Below are positions 45,429 to 54,329 of a DNA stretch of 64,000 nt, piece by piece. Each line of letters starts with the position of its first letter. Position 1 is the stretch's first letter. The notes below the pieces were generated by a model. That model saw only the letters and a list, made by a program, of their open reading frames with translations. It was not told the origin of the DNA and made no database searches. The stretch is from Marmoricola endophyticus (GTDB lineage: Bacteria; Actinomycetota; Actinomycetes; Propionibacteriales; Nocardioidaceae). The DNA lies in the NCBI RefSeq assembly GCF_014644415.1, contig NZ_BMKQ01000002.1:1-64000 (forward strand), written 5' to 3'. The position numbers were made by a program, and so were the translations under genes.

Positions 45429-47456
45429 GTGCCGCAGCACGACAACGACTCGGGGACCGGTTCGCCCACCGCCTCGGGCACCAGCACCACGACCGAGGTC
45501 GACCTCGCGCTCGGCGCGTCGTACCGCCTCGTCGAGGTGGTCGGCCGTGGCGCCATGGGCGAGGTCTGGCGCGCCGTGGACCGCCGTACCGACGAGCCGG
45601 TCGCGGCGAAGGTCCTGCGCGCGGAGCACGTCGCCGACCGCGACCTCGTCGGCCGGTTCGTGCAGGAGCGGTCGGTCCTCGTCAACCTGCGCGACCCGCA
45701 CCTGGTCGCCGTGCGCGACCTCGTCGTCGAGGGCGACCGCCTCGCCATCGTCATGGACTACGTCGGTGGCGGCTCGCTGCGCGACGTGGCCCGCGAGCGG
45801 CGCACCCTGCCACCGGCCCTCGCCCTCGGCGTCGTCCGCGACGTGCTGCTCGGCCTGGCCGAGGCGCACGACCAGCGCCTGGTGCACCGCGACATCAAGC
45901 CCGACAACGTGCTGCTCGCGCCCGGCTGGGAGGAGCTCGGCACGGGAGCCGTCCGGCTGACCGACTTCGGCATCGCCCGGATCGTGCAGGAGGGCCCGTC
46001 GACCACGACCGGCCTGCTCGGCACCCCGGAGTACATGTCGCCGGAGCTGATCAGCAACGGCGTCGCCGGCCCACCGTCGGACATCTACGGCGTCGGTGTC
46101 CTGCTCTACGAGCTGCTCGCCGGCCGCACCCCCTTCGCCGGACCGGGGACGGACTACACGATCGCCCACCGCCACGTCAGCAACCAGGTCCCGGTCCTGC
46201 CGGTCGCCGACGAGCTCTCCGGCGTGCTGGCGCGGATGCTCTCCAAGGACCCGCGCGAACGCCCCGGTGCCCGCGAGGCCGCGGCCCAGATGGACAAGCT
46301 GATCCCGACCCTGGCCCACCACCAGGCGCTCGAGCCGCAGGCCGCGCCCGAGGACTTCGCGCCCTCGCAGGGCCCGGTCACCGTGGTCCGTGGCCTGTCC
46401 AAGGCAGAGCCCGACGAGCCGGTCGAAGAGCCCGGGGAGCGCCTCGCGCTGGCGGACATGGACCTCGGCGCCCCCGGGTCGGCGACCGTCGTACGCCCCA
46501 TGGAGCGCAAGGTCGCGCCTCGCCGCCACGTCGCGGTCGACGAGGAGACGCCCAAGCCGCCGTGGTGGAAGGACGTCCGGATCCTGGCCGGCATCGCCGG
46601 CACGATCCTGCTGGTCGCCGGCGTGCTCGTCGTCGTGCAGATGGGCGGAGGCTCGGCCAAGGCGAAGGACGGCGGCGACGGAGGGCCGGTGAACGCCAGC
46701 GTCTCGGACCAGAGCGCCCTGCCGACCGGCCTGCGCACCGCACGGTCGGCCGAGTACGACCCGGAGACCGGCACGGCGACCCTCACGGTCACGTTCGCCG
46801 CCCAGGCGGCTCCGCTGTCCGGACCGTTCCTCGTGGTGATCCCCGGTCTGGGCAAGACCTGCCCGACGCTGAACTGGACCGAGGGCAAGGCCACGATGAA
46901 CGCGCCCAGCACCGGCATCACCACCGCGTGCGCCTGGAGCGTCGACCCCGGCCCCATCGAGGCGCAGGGCAACGTCACCGCCACGGCGGAGGTCCGGCTG
47001 GGCTCGATCGACGACGACGCGCAGACGGCGGTCAACGACTGGCTGCAGAAGGGGTTGGACGCCACGACGAGCGCGGTGTCGGACAGCGAGACAAGCTCGG
47101 TCGCGTACCCCGCCCAGCGGTTGACCGACATCCAGGTCAGCACCCCGCAGCAGGTCGTCAGCGGCCGTCCGCTCCCGGTGACGCTGGTCCCGGTGTGGCC
47201 CAACGGCCCCGACAAGCTCAACCCGCTCTACAAGAGCCCGAGCGTCCAGAACCCCTCCGGGCTCCTCGACGCCGTGGCCGGCGGTGAGGACGGGGTCAGC
47301 TTCAGCGACGGGTGCAACGGAGGTCTGCTGGTCTCCAACGGCGGCCACTCGGTGACCGCCCTGTCGGCCAGCGACAACTGCGTGCTCGACGCGCGGGTGG
47401 GCAACTTCGCCAGCCTGAAGAGCGAACCCTTCACGATCGCCAACCGCGGAGGCTGA
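45429..47456 (+). CDS. Transmembrane Ser/Thr protein kinase (PknB type)
   Basis: 675 residues from a GTG at 45429. The kinase domain covers about 32-290: glycine loop GRGAMGEVW, Lys61 in AAKVLRAEH, catalytic loop HRDIKPDN (153-160), DFG at 179-181 and the activation segment STTTGLLGTPEYMSPE with candidate phospho-threonines. A Pro/Glu-rich juxtamembrane linker follows, then one helix at 384-403. The ~270-residue external part is not PASTA. It is beta-rich, in the LTVTFAAQAAPLSGPFLVVI style, with a few cysteines. Divergent from the FHA-FtsK operon, it is the obvious kinase to create the phospho-Thr ligand for that FHA domain. Confidence 0.93.
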   Translation: MPQHDNDSGTGSPTASGTSTTTEVDLALGASYRLVEVVGRGAMGEVWRAVDRRTDEPVAAKVLRAEHVADRDLVGRFVQERSVLVNLRDPHLVAVRDLVVEGDRLAIVMDYVGGGSLRDVARERRTLPPALALGVVRDVLLGLAEAHDQRLVHRDIKPDNVLLAPGWEELGTGAVRLTDFGIARIVQEGPSTTTGLLGTPEYMSPELISNGVAGPPSDIYGVGVLLYELLAGRTPFAGPGTDYTIAHRHVSNQVPVLPVADELSGVLARMLSKDPRERPGAREAAAQMDKLIPTLAHHQALEPQAAPEDFAPSQGPVTVVRGLSKAEPDEPVEEPGERLALADMDLGAPGSATVVRPMERKVAPRRHVAVDEETPKPPWWKDVRILAGIAGTILLVAGVLVVVQMGGGSAKAKDGGDGGPVNASVSDQSALPTGLRTARSAEYDPETGTATLTVTFAAQAAPLSGPFLVVIPGLGKTCPTLNWTEGKATMNAPSTGITTACAWSVDPGPIEAQGNVTATAEVRLGSIDDDAQTAVNDWLQKGLDATTSAVSDSETSSVAYPAQRLTDIQVSTPQQVVSGRPLPVTLVPVWPNGPDKLNPLYKSPSVQNPSGLLDAVAGGEDGVSFSDGCNGGLLVSNGGHSVTALSASDNCVLDARVGNFASLKSEPFTIANRGG

Positions 47457-47472
47457 CCCGCCCCCGGCCGGC

Positions 47473-47904
47473 TCAGCCCAGCGGCGCGGTGACCTCGATG
47501 TTGATGTTGTCGGGGTCCTGGATGGACAAAAAGGCGATCCCGGCGTCGGTGAGGTCGACGATCTCGCCGTGGGTGACCCCGACCTCGTCGAGCGCGCCGA
47601 CGGCCGCCTCCAGGTCCGACCGGGCGGCGACCGAGAAGCTGAGGTGGTCCAGGCCCGTCGCGTCCGGGTCGAAGGGCTCCTTGCCGACCGGCCGCAGCCC
47701 GAAGAGGTTGCCGTCGGGCGTCTGGTAGACCACGCCGCCGTAGAAGCCGGCCGAGGCCTCGGCCACGCCCGGCTTCCCGTAGTTCTCGGTGTCGTCGATC
47801 GCGACGTCCCATCCGAAGAGCCGGTCGTAGAACGCCCGCGAGCGCTCGATGTCGGTGACGGTGATGCGTACGTGGTGGTAGCCGGTGCTGTCGATCAGTG
47901 CCAT
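47473..47904 (-). CDS. VOC-family (glyoxalase/bleomycin resistance-like) protein
   Basis: 143 residues, ATG at 47902-47904. Two VOC half-domains are visible: YHHVRITVTDIERSRAFYDR at the start and LDHLSFSVAARSDLEAAVGA in the second half, closed by FLSIQDPDNINIEVT. The metal-ligand pattern (His in HHVRI, His in LDHLSF, Glu in INIEV) is present. Members include glyoxalase I, dioxygenases and resistance proteins; nothing here fixes the substrate. It converges on the kinase gene, 16 bases apart. Confidence 0.85.
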   Translation of the reverse strand: MALIDSTGYHHVRITVTDIERSRAFYDRLFGWDVAIDDTENYGKPGVAEASAGFYGGVVYQTPDGNLFGLRPVGKEPFDPDATGLDHLSFSVAARSDLEAAVGALDEVGVTHGEIVDLTDAGIAFLSIQDPDNINIEVTAPLG

Positions 47905-48316
47905 GTCGGTGGGGTACCCGTCACCGACGTCAGCAAACGAGCGTCCGAGCGTCCGCCGTACCCGAGAGACGGCGGACCGGCGGGGAGCACCCGCTGTGGC
48001 GCTCAACGACCGGCCCCGGGATCGGTCACGCGTGAGGCGACGGTGCCGGGAGCGGCTCAGTGCCTGCCCGTTGCTGCCCCAGCGCTCATGGCCTCGAGGC
48101 CGGTCTCTGGAGGACGCCGATCGCCATCCGCGGCGTCGAGGTGCCTGCATGTGCCTGTTGCACGAGCCTGCAGAAGCAAAGAACAGCACGAACCACATCC
48201 GGCTTCCGCCCGCTTTCACTGCTTACGGGATGTCATGATTCGGTGCGACGAGGAGGATGCATGATCGGTGCGTTGCGGCGACCTAGTGCTGCCGACGGCA
48301 CGGACTGTGGATCGTC
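47905..48316. other. 412-base gap with a hairpin and a short upstream frame
   Basis: Between the VOC start and the LppA-like lipoprotein start. A hairpin with perfect arms GTCCGCCGT (47951-47959) and ACGGCGGAC (47969-47977) lies near the VOC side. The stretch after about 48160 is AT-richer than its flanks and leads to a 19-codon frame at 48261 with a strong ribosome binding site. No longer gene could be supported. Confidence 0.5.
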
Positions 48317-48320
48317 GTGA
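48261..48320 (+). CDS. Possible 19-aa leader peptide coupled to the LppA-like lipoprotein
   Basis: ATG at 48261 preceded by GAGGAGGATGC. It encodes MIGALRRPSAADGTDCGSS and stops at 48318-48320, inside a GTGA overlap with the lipoprotein start at 48317. The downstream gene has no ribosome binding site of its own, so coupling through this frame would explain its translation. No direct evidence that the peptide is made. Confidence 0.35.
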   Translation: MIGALRRPSAADGTDCGSS

Positions 48321-48904
48321 GCAGCGCTCGGCGGCCGACGAGCGTTGTGTCTCTTCGGGTGCGCCTCGTCTTGACGGTGACATCCACTGTCTTGCTGATG
48401 TGCGGCTGCGCAGCTGAGAAGGAAGAGTCGACCGACTCTGCACCCGTCACGCCCGGCTCGTCGAAGTCGATGGAGCAGGCGATCAAGGAAGTGCAGCAGA
48501 TGCGCAGAGAGATGACCGCCGCCCTCGAGCAGGCTTTCGGCCCACCGCGGTGGGGTCTCGCCCCCGACTTCCAGCCCGTGCTCGAACGTGCGGGGTGCCC
48601 CGACGACTCCTCAGAGGACGGCGCGGAGGTGGCTGGCCTCCCGACGTGGTCCACTGCGACGGTCTATCCGGAGAGTCATTGGCGCGACGCTGCTGATCGC
48701 GTAGCGAAGATCGGCCGCAAGTACGGCTTCGATCGCGTTCGAACCGTCGTCGACAGGCCGGGCGACCTGGAGATCGACGGGCGCGCACCGGACGGTGGCC
48801 AGTACGTCTTCGGGTTCGGCGACAGCGCGATCCTCCAGATCACCACCGGCTGCTACGTGTGGAAGGACAAGCCGCAGGGCCTGGTCCGAGACAGCAGGTC
48901 CTGA
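48317..48904 (+). CDS. LppA-like lipoprotein
   Basis: 195 residues from the GTG at 48317; a GTG at 48347 would give a more compact signal peptide. The lipobox is VLLMCGC. The mature part has AIKEVQQMRREMTAALEQAF, WGLAPDFQPVLERAGCPDDS, RDAADRVAKIGRKYGFDRV and a late cysteine in ILQITTGCYVW. The two-cysteine layout parallels the lipoprotein at 33830 and the LppA family. Codon use is less GC-biased than in its neighbours, and no effector gene adjoins, so it may be an orphan immunity-type gene acquired separately. Confidence 0.6.
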   Translation: MSSARRPTSVVSLRVRLVLTVTSTVLLMCGCAAEKEESTDSAPVTPGSSKSMEQAIKEVQQMRREMTAALEQAFGPPRWGLAPDFQPVLERAGCPDDSSEDGAEVAGLPTWSTATVYPESHWRDAADRVAKIGRKYGFDRVRTVVDRPGDLEIDGRAPDGGQYVFGFGDSAILQITTGCYVWKDKPQGLVRDSRS

Positions 48905-48924
48905 GCCGGAGCACCCTCCGCGGC

Positions 48925-50418
48925 TCAGTGTCCGCCGAGCGCTCCGCTGAGCCGCTCGCGCCGCTCACGGCTGGCCTCGTTGAGGCCGCGGATCTCGACA
49001 GTCGTGCCGCGGGCGGCGTAGCGCTGCTCGACGGCGTCGAGCGCGGCGACCGTCGAGGCGTCCCAGACGTGCGACTCGCTCAGGTCGATCACCACGTGGG
49101 CGGGGTCGCCGGCGTAGTCGAAGCGGTGCACGAGCTCGTTGGAGGAGGCGAAGAACAGCTCCCCGACGACGCGGTAGACCCGGGTGTGCGCGTCGTGCGA
49201 GACGTCCTCGACCCGCGTGAAGCCGGCCACGCGGCGCGCGAAGGCGACCATCGCCACCAGCACCCCGACGACGACACCGATGGCGAGGTTGGAGGTGGCG
49301 ACGGTGACGACGACGGTCGCGAGCATGACGGCGGTCTCGCTGCGCGGCATCCGGCGCAGCGTCGCCGGCCGGATGCTGTGCCAGTCGAAGGTGCCGACCG
49401 CGACCATCACCATCACGGCGACGAGCGCCGCCATCGGGATCAGCGCGACCACGTCGCCGAGCACGACCACCAGGACCAGCAGGAACGTGCCGGCCAGGAA
49501 CGTCGACAGCCGGGTCCGCGCACCCGAGGCGCGCACGTTGATCATCGTCTGGCCGATCATGGCGCAGCCGCCCATGCCGCCGAACGCCCCGGTGACCAGG
49601 TTGGCCACCCCCTGGCCCCAGGCCTCGCGGGTCTTCGAGGTACGGGTGTCGGTGATGTCGTCGACCAGGGTCGCGGTCATCAGCGACTCCATCAGCCCCA
49701 CCAGCGCCATCGCGAGGGCGTACGGGCCGACGATGCGCAGCGTGTCGAGCGTGAGCGGCACGTCGGGCCGGAACAGTGCGGGCAGGCTGTCGGGCAGCGC
49801 GCCCTCGTCGCCGACGTTCGGCACCGAGAGCCCGGCCAGCAGCGTGACGGCGGTCAGCAGGACGATCGCCACCAGCGGCGAGGGCACGACCGAGCTCAGC
49901 CGGGGGAGCAGCACGATCACCGCCACCCCGACGGCGACCATCGGGTAGACCAGCCACGGCACGCCGACCACGTTCGGCAGCTGGGCGGCGGCGATGAGGA
50001 TCGCCAGGGCGTTGACGAAGCCGACCATCACCGAGCGCGGTACGAAGCGCATCAGCTTCGCCACGCCGAGGACCGCGAGCAGGATCTGCAGCAGCCCGCC
50101 CAGCAGCACCGTGACGACGAGGTAGTCCAGCCCGTGGTCGCGCACCACCGGGGCGACCACGAGCGCGATCGCGCCGGTCGCGGCGGAGATCATCGCCGGA
50201 CGGCCGCCGACGAACGCGATCGTCACCGCCATCGTGAACGACGCGAAGAGCCCGACCCGGGGGTCGACGCCGGCGATCACCGAGAACGAGATCGCCTCGG
50301 GGATCAGCGCGAGGGCCACCACCAGGCCGGCCAGCACCTCGACGCGCAGCCGGCGCGGGTCGCGCAGTACGGCTCGTACGGGCATGGGGGTGTGCTCGGT
50401 GACGACGGCAGGGCTCAC
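48925..50418 (-). CDS. SulP-family anion transporter with STAS domain
   Basis: 497 residues from the GTG at 50416-50418, with GGAG five bases upstream. Ten or more membrane helices form the SulP core: ALALIPEAISFSVIAGVDP is the signature near the first helices, and GGMGGCAMIGQTMINVRASG is the conserved loop. The last ~110 residues are a cytoplasmic STAS domain (VYRVVGELFFASSNELVHRF; VIDLSESHVWDASTVAALDA). Relatives carry sulfate, bicarbonate or dicarboxylates. The substrate is not evident here. Confidence 0.93.
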   Translation of the reverse strand: MSPAVVTEHTPMPVRAVLRDPRRLRVEVLAGLVVALALIPEAISFSVIAGVDPRVGLFASFTMAVTIAFVGGRPAMISAATGAIALVVAPVVRDHGLDYLVVTVLLGGLLQILLAVLGVAKLMRFVPRSVMVGFVNALAILIAAAQLPNVVGVPWLVYPMVAVGVAVIVLLPRLSSVVPSPLVAIVLLTAVTLLAGLSVPNVGDEGALPDSLPALFRPDVPLTLDTLRIVGPYALAMALVGLMESLMTATLVDDITDTRTSKTREAWGQGVANLVTGAFGGMGGCAMIGQTMINVRASGARTRLSTFLAGTFLLVLVVVLGDVVALIPMAALVAVMVMVAVGTFDWHSIRPATLRRMPRSETAVMLATVVVTVATSNLAIGVVVGVLVAMVAFARRVAGFTRVEDVSHDAHTRVYRVVGELFFASSNELVHRFDYAGDPAHVVIDLSESHVWDASTVAALDAVEQRYAARGTTVEIRGLNEASRERRERLSGALGGH

Positions 50419-50455
50419 GGTGCTCCGGGGACGGAAAAGGACGGAGCGGCCGACG

Positions 50456-51547
50456 CTACCGAGGAACGGCGCCGCTGGTCGCGCCCGGAGCACTCGGTGA
50501 GCGCGACGTCACACGAGGATCCGGTCGGACGGCGACCCGCGGAGCGAGGCCGCGCGACGCGGCGCGGAACGCGGCGTCGACCTCCTCGAGCGAGTACGCC
50601 GTCGAGACCAGCCCGCGCAGCGCGCCCGCCCGGGTGCTGCCCGAGAGGAAGGCGACGGCCTCCACCAGGTCGGCGGGTGCGTAGTTGTGGCTGCCCACCA
50701 CGGTGACCAGACGTCGTACCAGCTGCTCGGGGTCGACCGCCACGGTCGGACCGGGCGAGACCGAGCCGACCAGCGCCACCCGCCCGGCGAGATCGACCAC
50801 GTCGAGCGCAGCGGTGACCGCCGAGTGGTGGCCGGACATCTCGAGCACCACGTCCGCGCCGTACGACGCCGCGAGCTGCGGCAGCTGGGCGGGCTCGGCG
50901 ACGGCGACCGCGCCGAGGGAGCGGGCGAGGTCCAGGCGAGCCGGGTCGACGTCGCAGGCGACCACCGAGGCTCCGAGGTCGGTGGCGTGGGCGACGGCGG
51001 TGAGGCCTAGCATCCCGCAGCCGATCACCACGACCGCGTCGGCGGGGCCCAGCCCCACCCGTCTCGCGGCGCAGGTGACCGTGGCGGTGGCGCAGCCGGC
51101 CGGCGCGACGAGCGCCGCGGGGAGTTCCTCGGGGACCCGGACGACACCGGTCCCCGGGAGCAGGTGGACGTACGACGCGAGCGTGCCGTTGAGGCGCCAG
51201 CCGTCGGTGCGCTGCTGGTGGCCGTACTTGCGCACGTGCACGCACTTCTGCGGGACCCCGCGCCGGCACGGCCGGCACCCGCCGCAGGAGGTGCCGATCG
51301 TCCAGACGACCCTGGCCCCGGTCGCGACTGGCGCGCCGGGGCCGGTGCCGACGACGCGACCGACCGCCTCGTGGCCGAGCACGCTCGGTGTCGGGCCCAG
51401 ACGGTCCCCGGCGACGGTGTGCAGGTCGCTGCCGCAGATCGTGGCCAGCTCGACCTCGACCAGGCTCTCGCCGGGGCCGAGGTCCGGCAGGGCATCGTCG
51501 GCGAGGGAGAAGCCGTGGCCGTCCCACACGGCCGCCGAGGCGTTCAC
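50456..51547 (-). CDS. Zinc-dependent alcohol dehydrogenase of the phosphonate cluster (HpnZ-like)
   Basis: 363 residues; the GTG overlaps the phosphonoacetate hydrolase stop by four bases. MDR fold: catalytic zinc in CGSDLHTVAGDR and LGHEAVGRVV, structural zinc in GTSCGGCRPCRRGVPQKC, NAD site VVVIGCGMLGLTAVAHA. It resembles the alcohol dehydrogenases proposed to belong to phosphonate catabolism clusters (TIGR03366 type). It is the last gene of the six-gene operon and could interconvert a hydroxy- and an oxo-phosphonate. The exact reaction is not established. Confidence 0.85.
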   Translation of the reverse strand: MNASAAVWDGHGFSLADDALPDLGPGESLVEVELATICGSDLHTVAGDRLGPTPSVLGHEAVGRVVGTGPGAPVATGARVVWTIGTSCGGCRPCRRGVPQKCVHVRKYGHQQRTDGWRLNGTLASYVHLLPGTGVVRVPEELPAALVAPAGCATATVTCAARRVGLGPADAVVVIGCGMLGLTAVAHATDLGASVVACDVDPARLDLARSLGAVAVAEPAQLPQLAASYGADVVLEMSGHHSAVTAALDVVDLAGRVALVGSVSPGPTVAVDPEQLVRRLVTVVGSHNYAPADLVEAVAFLSGSTRAGALRGLVSTAYSLEEVDAAFRAASRGLAPRVAVRPDPRVTSRSPSAPGATSGAVPR

Positions 51548-52728
51548 CGGAGCGTGGCCTCCGCCTGCGCCACGAGGGTCGTGCCGACCCAGAACGCGTC
51601 GTAGTTGTGCACCTGGGCCGGTACGGCGGACCGCTCGACGCGGCGGTTGACGACGAACGGCACGTCCTGCTCACCGAGCGCGCCGTGCGAGCGCAGCGGC
51701 GCGTCCAGACCGGACAGGTCGTGCGCCTGCGGCGTGCGTCCCAGGGCCGTGTCGGCGTGGGCGAGGACGACGACGTCGCCGATCCGGTCCGCCGGCAGCG
51801 AGAGGCGGTCCGCCGCCTCCTGCCGGGTCAGCGCGAGCTCCACCCCGGGCAGGCGGGCGACCCGAGCGGCGACGCCCGCGGCGTCCTCGCCGTCCGCGAG
51901 GTGGACGACGGCGTACGAGCCGAGTGCGCCGTGGTGCGCGACGTACGGGTCGGTGATCGGCAGCACCACGTGCGCCGGCTCCACGATCTCGTCCTCGAGG
52001 TACACGATCCGCTCCTTGGCGCTCATCCCGTGGTCGGCGGTGAGGACGACGACCGCACCGGCGTCCTCGAGCCTGGCGCACCACCGGTCGAGGACCGCGT
52101 AGAAGTCCTGCGCCGCCGGCGTTCCCGGCGCGTGCTTGTGCTGCACGTAGTCGCTGAGCGAGAGGTAGACGAGATCCGGGCGCCGGGTCTCGAGCAGCAC
52201 GCACCCGGCCGCGAGGACGAGCGCGGACAGCTCCGCCGAGTAGACCTCCGGCTGCGGGAGCCCGGTCGCCGCGAGGAGCGCGGCGGGAGCCCGCTCGGCC
52301 GAGACGCACGTCCCCGTGCTCAGCCCGGCCCCGAGGATCCTGGGCAGCTTGTCCTTGGCCGTGACCACCGCGACGTCGAGCCCGGCGCCCTCGGCGGCGG
52401 CGAAGAGCGTCGGGACCCGGAGGGAGGCCGGGTCGCCCATCGGGCGCTCCTCGCCGGTCTCGGTGTCGAGCCAGGTGTTGCCGCTGATCCCGTGCCCGGA
52501 GGCCGGCAGGCCGGTGGCGATGCCGCAGTTGTTGGGGTTGGTCAGGGCCGGCATCGCGCAGTGCGCCGGCCACGACGTCCCGGTCCGCAGCGTGCGCTCC
52601 AGCCAGGGCATCAGCCCCGCCGCCACGGCGGCCTGGTGGTACGCCGGCGCGCTGCCGTCGACGCAGACCACGACCACCGGGGCAGCAGGGAGCTCGTACG
52701 CCCTGCCGTTGGCGGTGAAGCGCGCCAT
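51544..52728 (-). CDS. phnA: Phosphonoacetate hydrolase
   Basis: 394 residues. Alkaline phosphatase-superfamily enzyme that cleaves the C-P bond of phosphonoacetate to acetate and phosphate with two zinc ions. The nucleophile region reads CAMPALTNPNNCGIATGLPA (Thr in ALTNPNN). Metal ligands are seen in VVCVDGSAP, LSLSDYVQHKHAPG and LTADHGMSAK. The close of the active site is in QVHNYDAF. The start lies directly against the permease stop with no gap. Enzymes of this family usually depend on a PhnY dehydrogenase to supply phosphonoacetate; none is in the window. Confidence 0.9.
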   Translation of the reverse strand: MARFTANGRAYELPAAPVVVVCVDGSAPAYHQAAVAAGLMPWLERTLRTGTSWPAHCAMPALTNPNNCGIATGLPASGHGISGNTWLDTETGEERPMGDPASLRVPTLFAAAEGAGLDVAVVTAKDKLPRILGAGLSTGTCVSAERAPAALLAATGLPQPEVYSAELSALVLAAGCVLLETRRPDLVYLSLSDYVQHKHAPGTPAAQDFYAVLDRWCARLEDAGAVVVLTADHGMSAKERIVYLEDEIVEPAHVVLPITDPYVAHHGALGSYAVVHLADGEDAAGVAARVARLPGVELALTRQEAADRLSLPADRIGDVVVLAHADTALGRTPQAHDLSGLDAPLRSHGALGEQDVPFVVNRRVERSAVPAQVHNYDAFWVGTTLVAQAEATLR

Positions 52729-53571
52729 CTACTCGGCCAGCCGGCGGCGGACGTAGCCGCTGGCGACGTCGACCACGACCACGAGGACCAGCACCATGAG
52801 GATGTACGTGAGCATCTGGTCGAAGGCGAACAGCGAGATCGACTGGTTGATGAGGAAGCCGATGCCGCCGGCGCCCACCAGGCCGAGCACCAGCGAGCTG
52901 CGCACGTTGACGTCGAAGCGGTAGAGCAGCAGCCCGACGAGCTGGGGGACGACGCTGGGCAGCACCACGTGCGCCGCCAGCTGCGGGCTGGAGGCGCCGG
53001 CGATCCGGAGCGCGTCGATCGGGCCGGTCTCGATCTCCTCCATCGACTCCGACCACAGCTTGGCCATGATCCCCGTGTTGTGGCAGATGATCGCGAGCAC
53101 ACCGGCGAACGGGCCGAGTCCGACCGCGGTGACGAAGATCAGGGCGAACACGATGTCGGGCACGGCACGGAAGAACGACATCACCGCGCGGGCGACCTGG
53201 TAGGCGACCGGGTTGCGCGAGGTGGGGCGCGCGCCGAGCACGGCGAGGACCAGCGACGTCGGGATCGACAGCGTCGTACCCATCAGCCCGATGGCGAGCG
53301 TGACGCCGCACGCCTTCAGGCCCGGCTGGACGACCTCGGCCCAGTCGAGGTCCGGCGGGATCGCGTCGCCGAGGAAGTCAGTGATCCCGGACCAGCCCTC
53401 GACCAGTGCGCCGATCGAGAAGTCGGTGGCGATCCAGGCCCAGACGTGGACGCCGACCAGCACCAGGACGAGCACGGCGGCGCCGGCGAGGCCGGCCGTA
53501 CGCCGTGGTCGCGGCGGGACCGGAAGGCGCTCGACCGGCTGCTCGGGGGCGGTGGCGAGCGTGGCGGTCAT
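52729..53571 (-). CDS. phnE: Phosphonate ABC transporter permease
   Basis: 280 residues from the ATG at 53569-53571, overlapping the ATPase stop (ATGA). About six membrane helices with the binding-protein-dependent permease motif near IDALRIAGASSPQLAAHVVL, the EAA loop that contacts the ATPase. SFFRAVPDIVFALIFVTAVG is the typical PhnE segment. It imports phosphonates together with the products of the two upstream genes. Confidence 0.92.
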   Translation of the reverse strand: MTATLATAPEQPVERLPVPPRPRRTAGLAGAAVLVLVLVGVHVWAWIATDFSIGALVEGWSGITDFLGDAIPPDLDWAEVVQPGLKACGVTLAIGLMGTTLSIPTSLVLAVLGARPTSRNPVAYQVARAVMSFFRAVPDIVFALIFVTAVGLGPFAGVLAIICHNTGIMAKLWSESMEEIETGPIDALRIAGASSPQLAAHVVLPSVVPQLVGLLLYRFDVNVRSSLVLGLVGAGGIGFLINQSISLFAFDQMLTYILMVLVLVVVVDVASGYVRRRLAE

Positions 53572-54329
53572 CGGGCACCTCCGGTCGTGTAGAGCGCGCG
53601 GACCTCGTCCTCGGCGATCTCCTCGGGGCTGCCGGAGAAGACGATCCGCCCCTGCTGCAGGCCGACCAGGCGGTCGGCGTGGCGACGGGCGAGGTCGGGC
53701 TGGTGCAGGACGGCGGCGACGGCGATGCCGTCGTCCGCGAGCCGCCGCAGCAGCTCCATCACCTGTTCGGCGGCCTCCGGGTCGAGCGCGGAGACCGGCT
53801 CGTCGGCGAGCAGCACCGGTGCCCGCTGGCACAGCGCCCGCGCGATCGCGACCCGCTGCTGCTGGCCGCCCGAGAGCCGACCGGCCCGGTCGTGCGCGCG
53901 GTCGGCGAGACCGACGCGGTCGAGGCACGCCATCGACTCCTCCCGCAGCGCGCGGGGGAAGGCCGAGGTGCTCCACGACCGCCGCAGGGACAGCCGACCC
54001 AGGGCTCCGGCGCAGACGTTGTCCAGCACCGAGCGGCGACGGACCAGGTGGATCTGCTGGAAGACCATCGCGGCACCAGGGCGCTCGTCGGCGCCGGCGA
54101 TGCTCACGGTGCCGCCGTCGGCCTGCGCGAGGCCGACGACGCACTTGAGCACGGTCGACTTGCCGGAGCCGTTGGCTCCGAGCAGTGCGACCAGCTCGCC
54201 CGCGGCGACCCCGAGGTCGACGCCCTCGAGGACGGTGCGCTCGGCGTACGTCTTGCGCAGGCCGCGGATGCTGAGGACCTCGGCAGCGGCCACCGGCCGG
54301 GCGACAGGGGTGAGGGCGGGGGCGCTCAC
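53568..54329 (-). CDS. phnC: Phosphonate ABC transporter ATP-binding protein
   Basis: 253 residues from a GTG that overlaps the phnD stop by four bases. Walker A GANGSGKST, Q-loop AMVFQQIHLVRRRSVLDNV (typical PhnC wording), signature LSGGQQQRVAIARAL, Walker B VLLADEPVSALDP and the switch His in AVLHQPDLA are all in place. It powers uptake through PhnE. Confidence 0.95.
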   Translation of the reverse strand: MSAPALTPVARPVAAAEVLSIRGLRKTYAERTVLEGVDLGVAAGELVALLGANGSGKSTVLKCVVGLAQADGGTVSIAGADERPGAAMVFQQIHLVRRRSVLDNVCAGALGRLSLRRSWSTSAFPRALREESMACLDRVGLADRAHDRAGRLSGGQQQRVAIARALCQRAPVLLADEPVSALDPEAAEQVMELLRRLADDGIAVAAVLHQPDLARRHADRLVGLQQGRIVFSGSPEEIAEDEVRALYTTGGAR

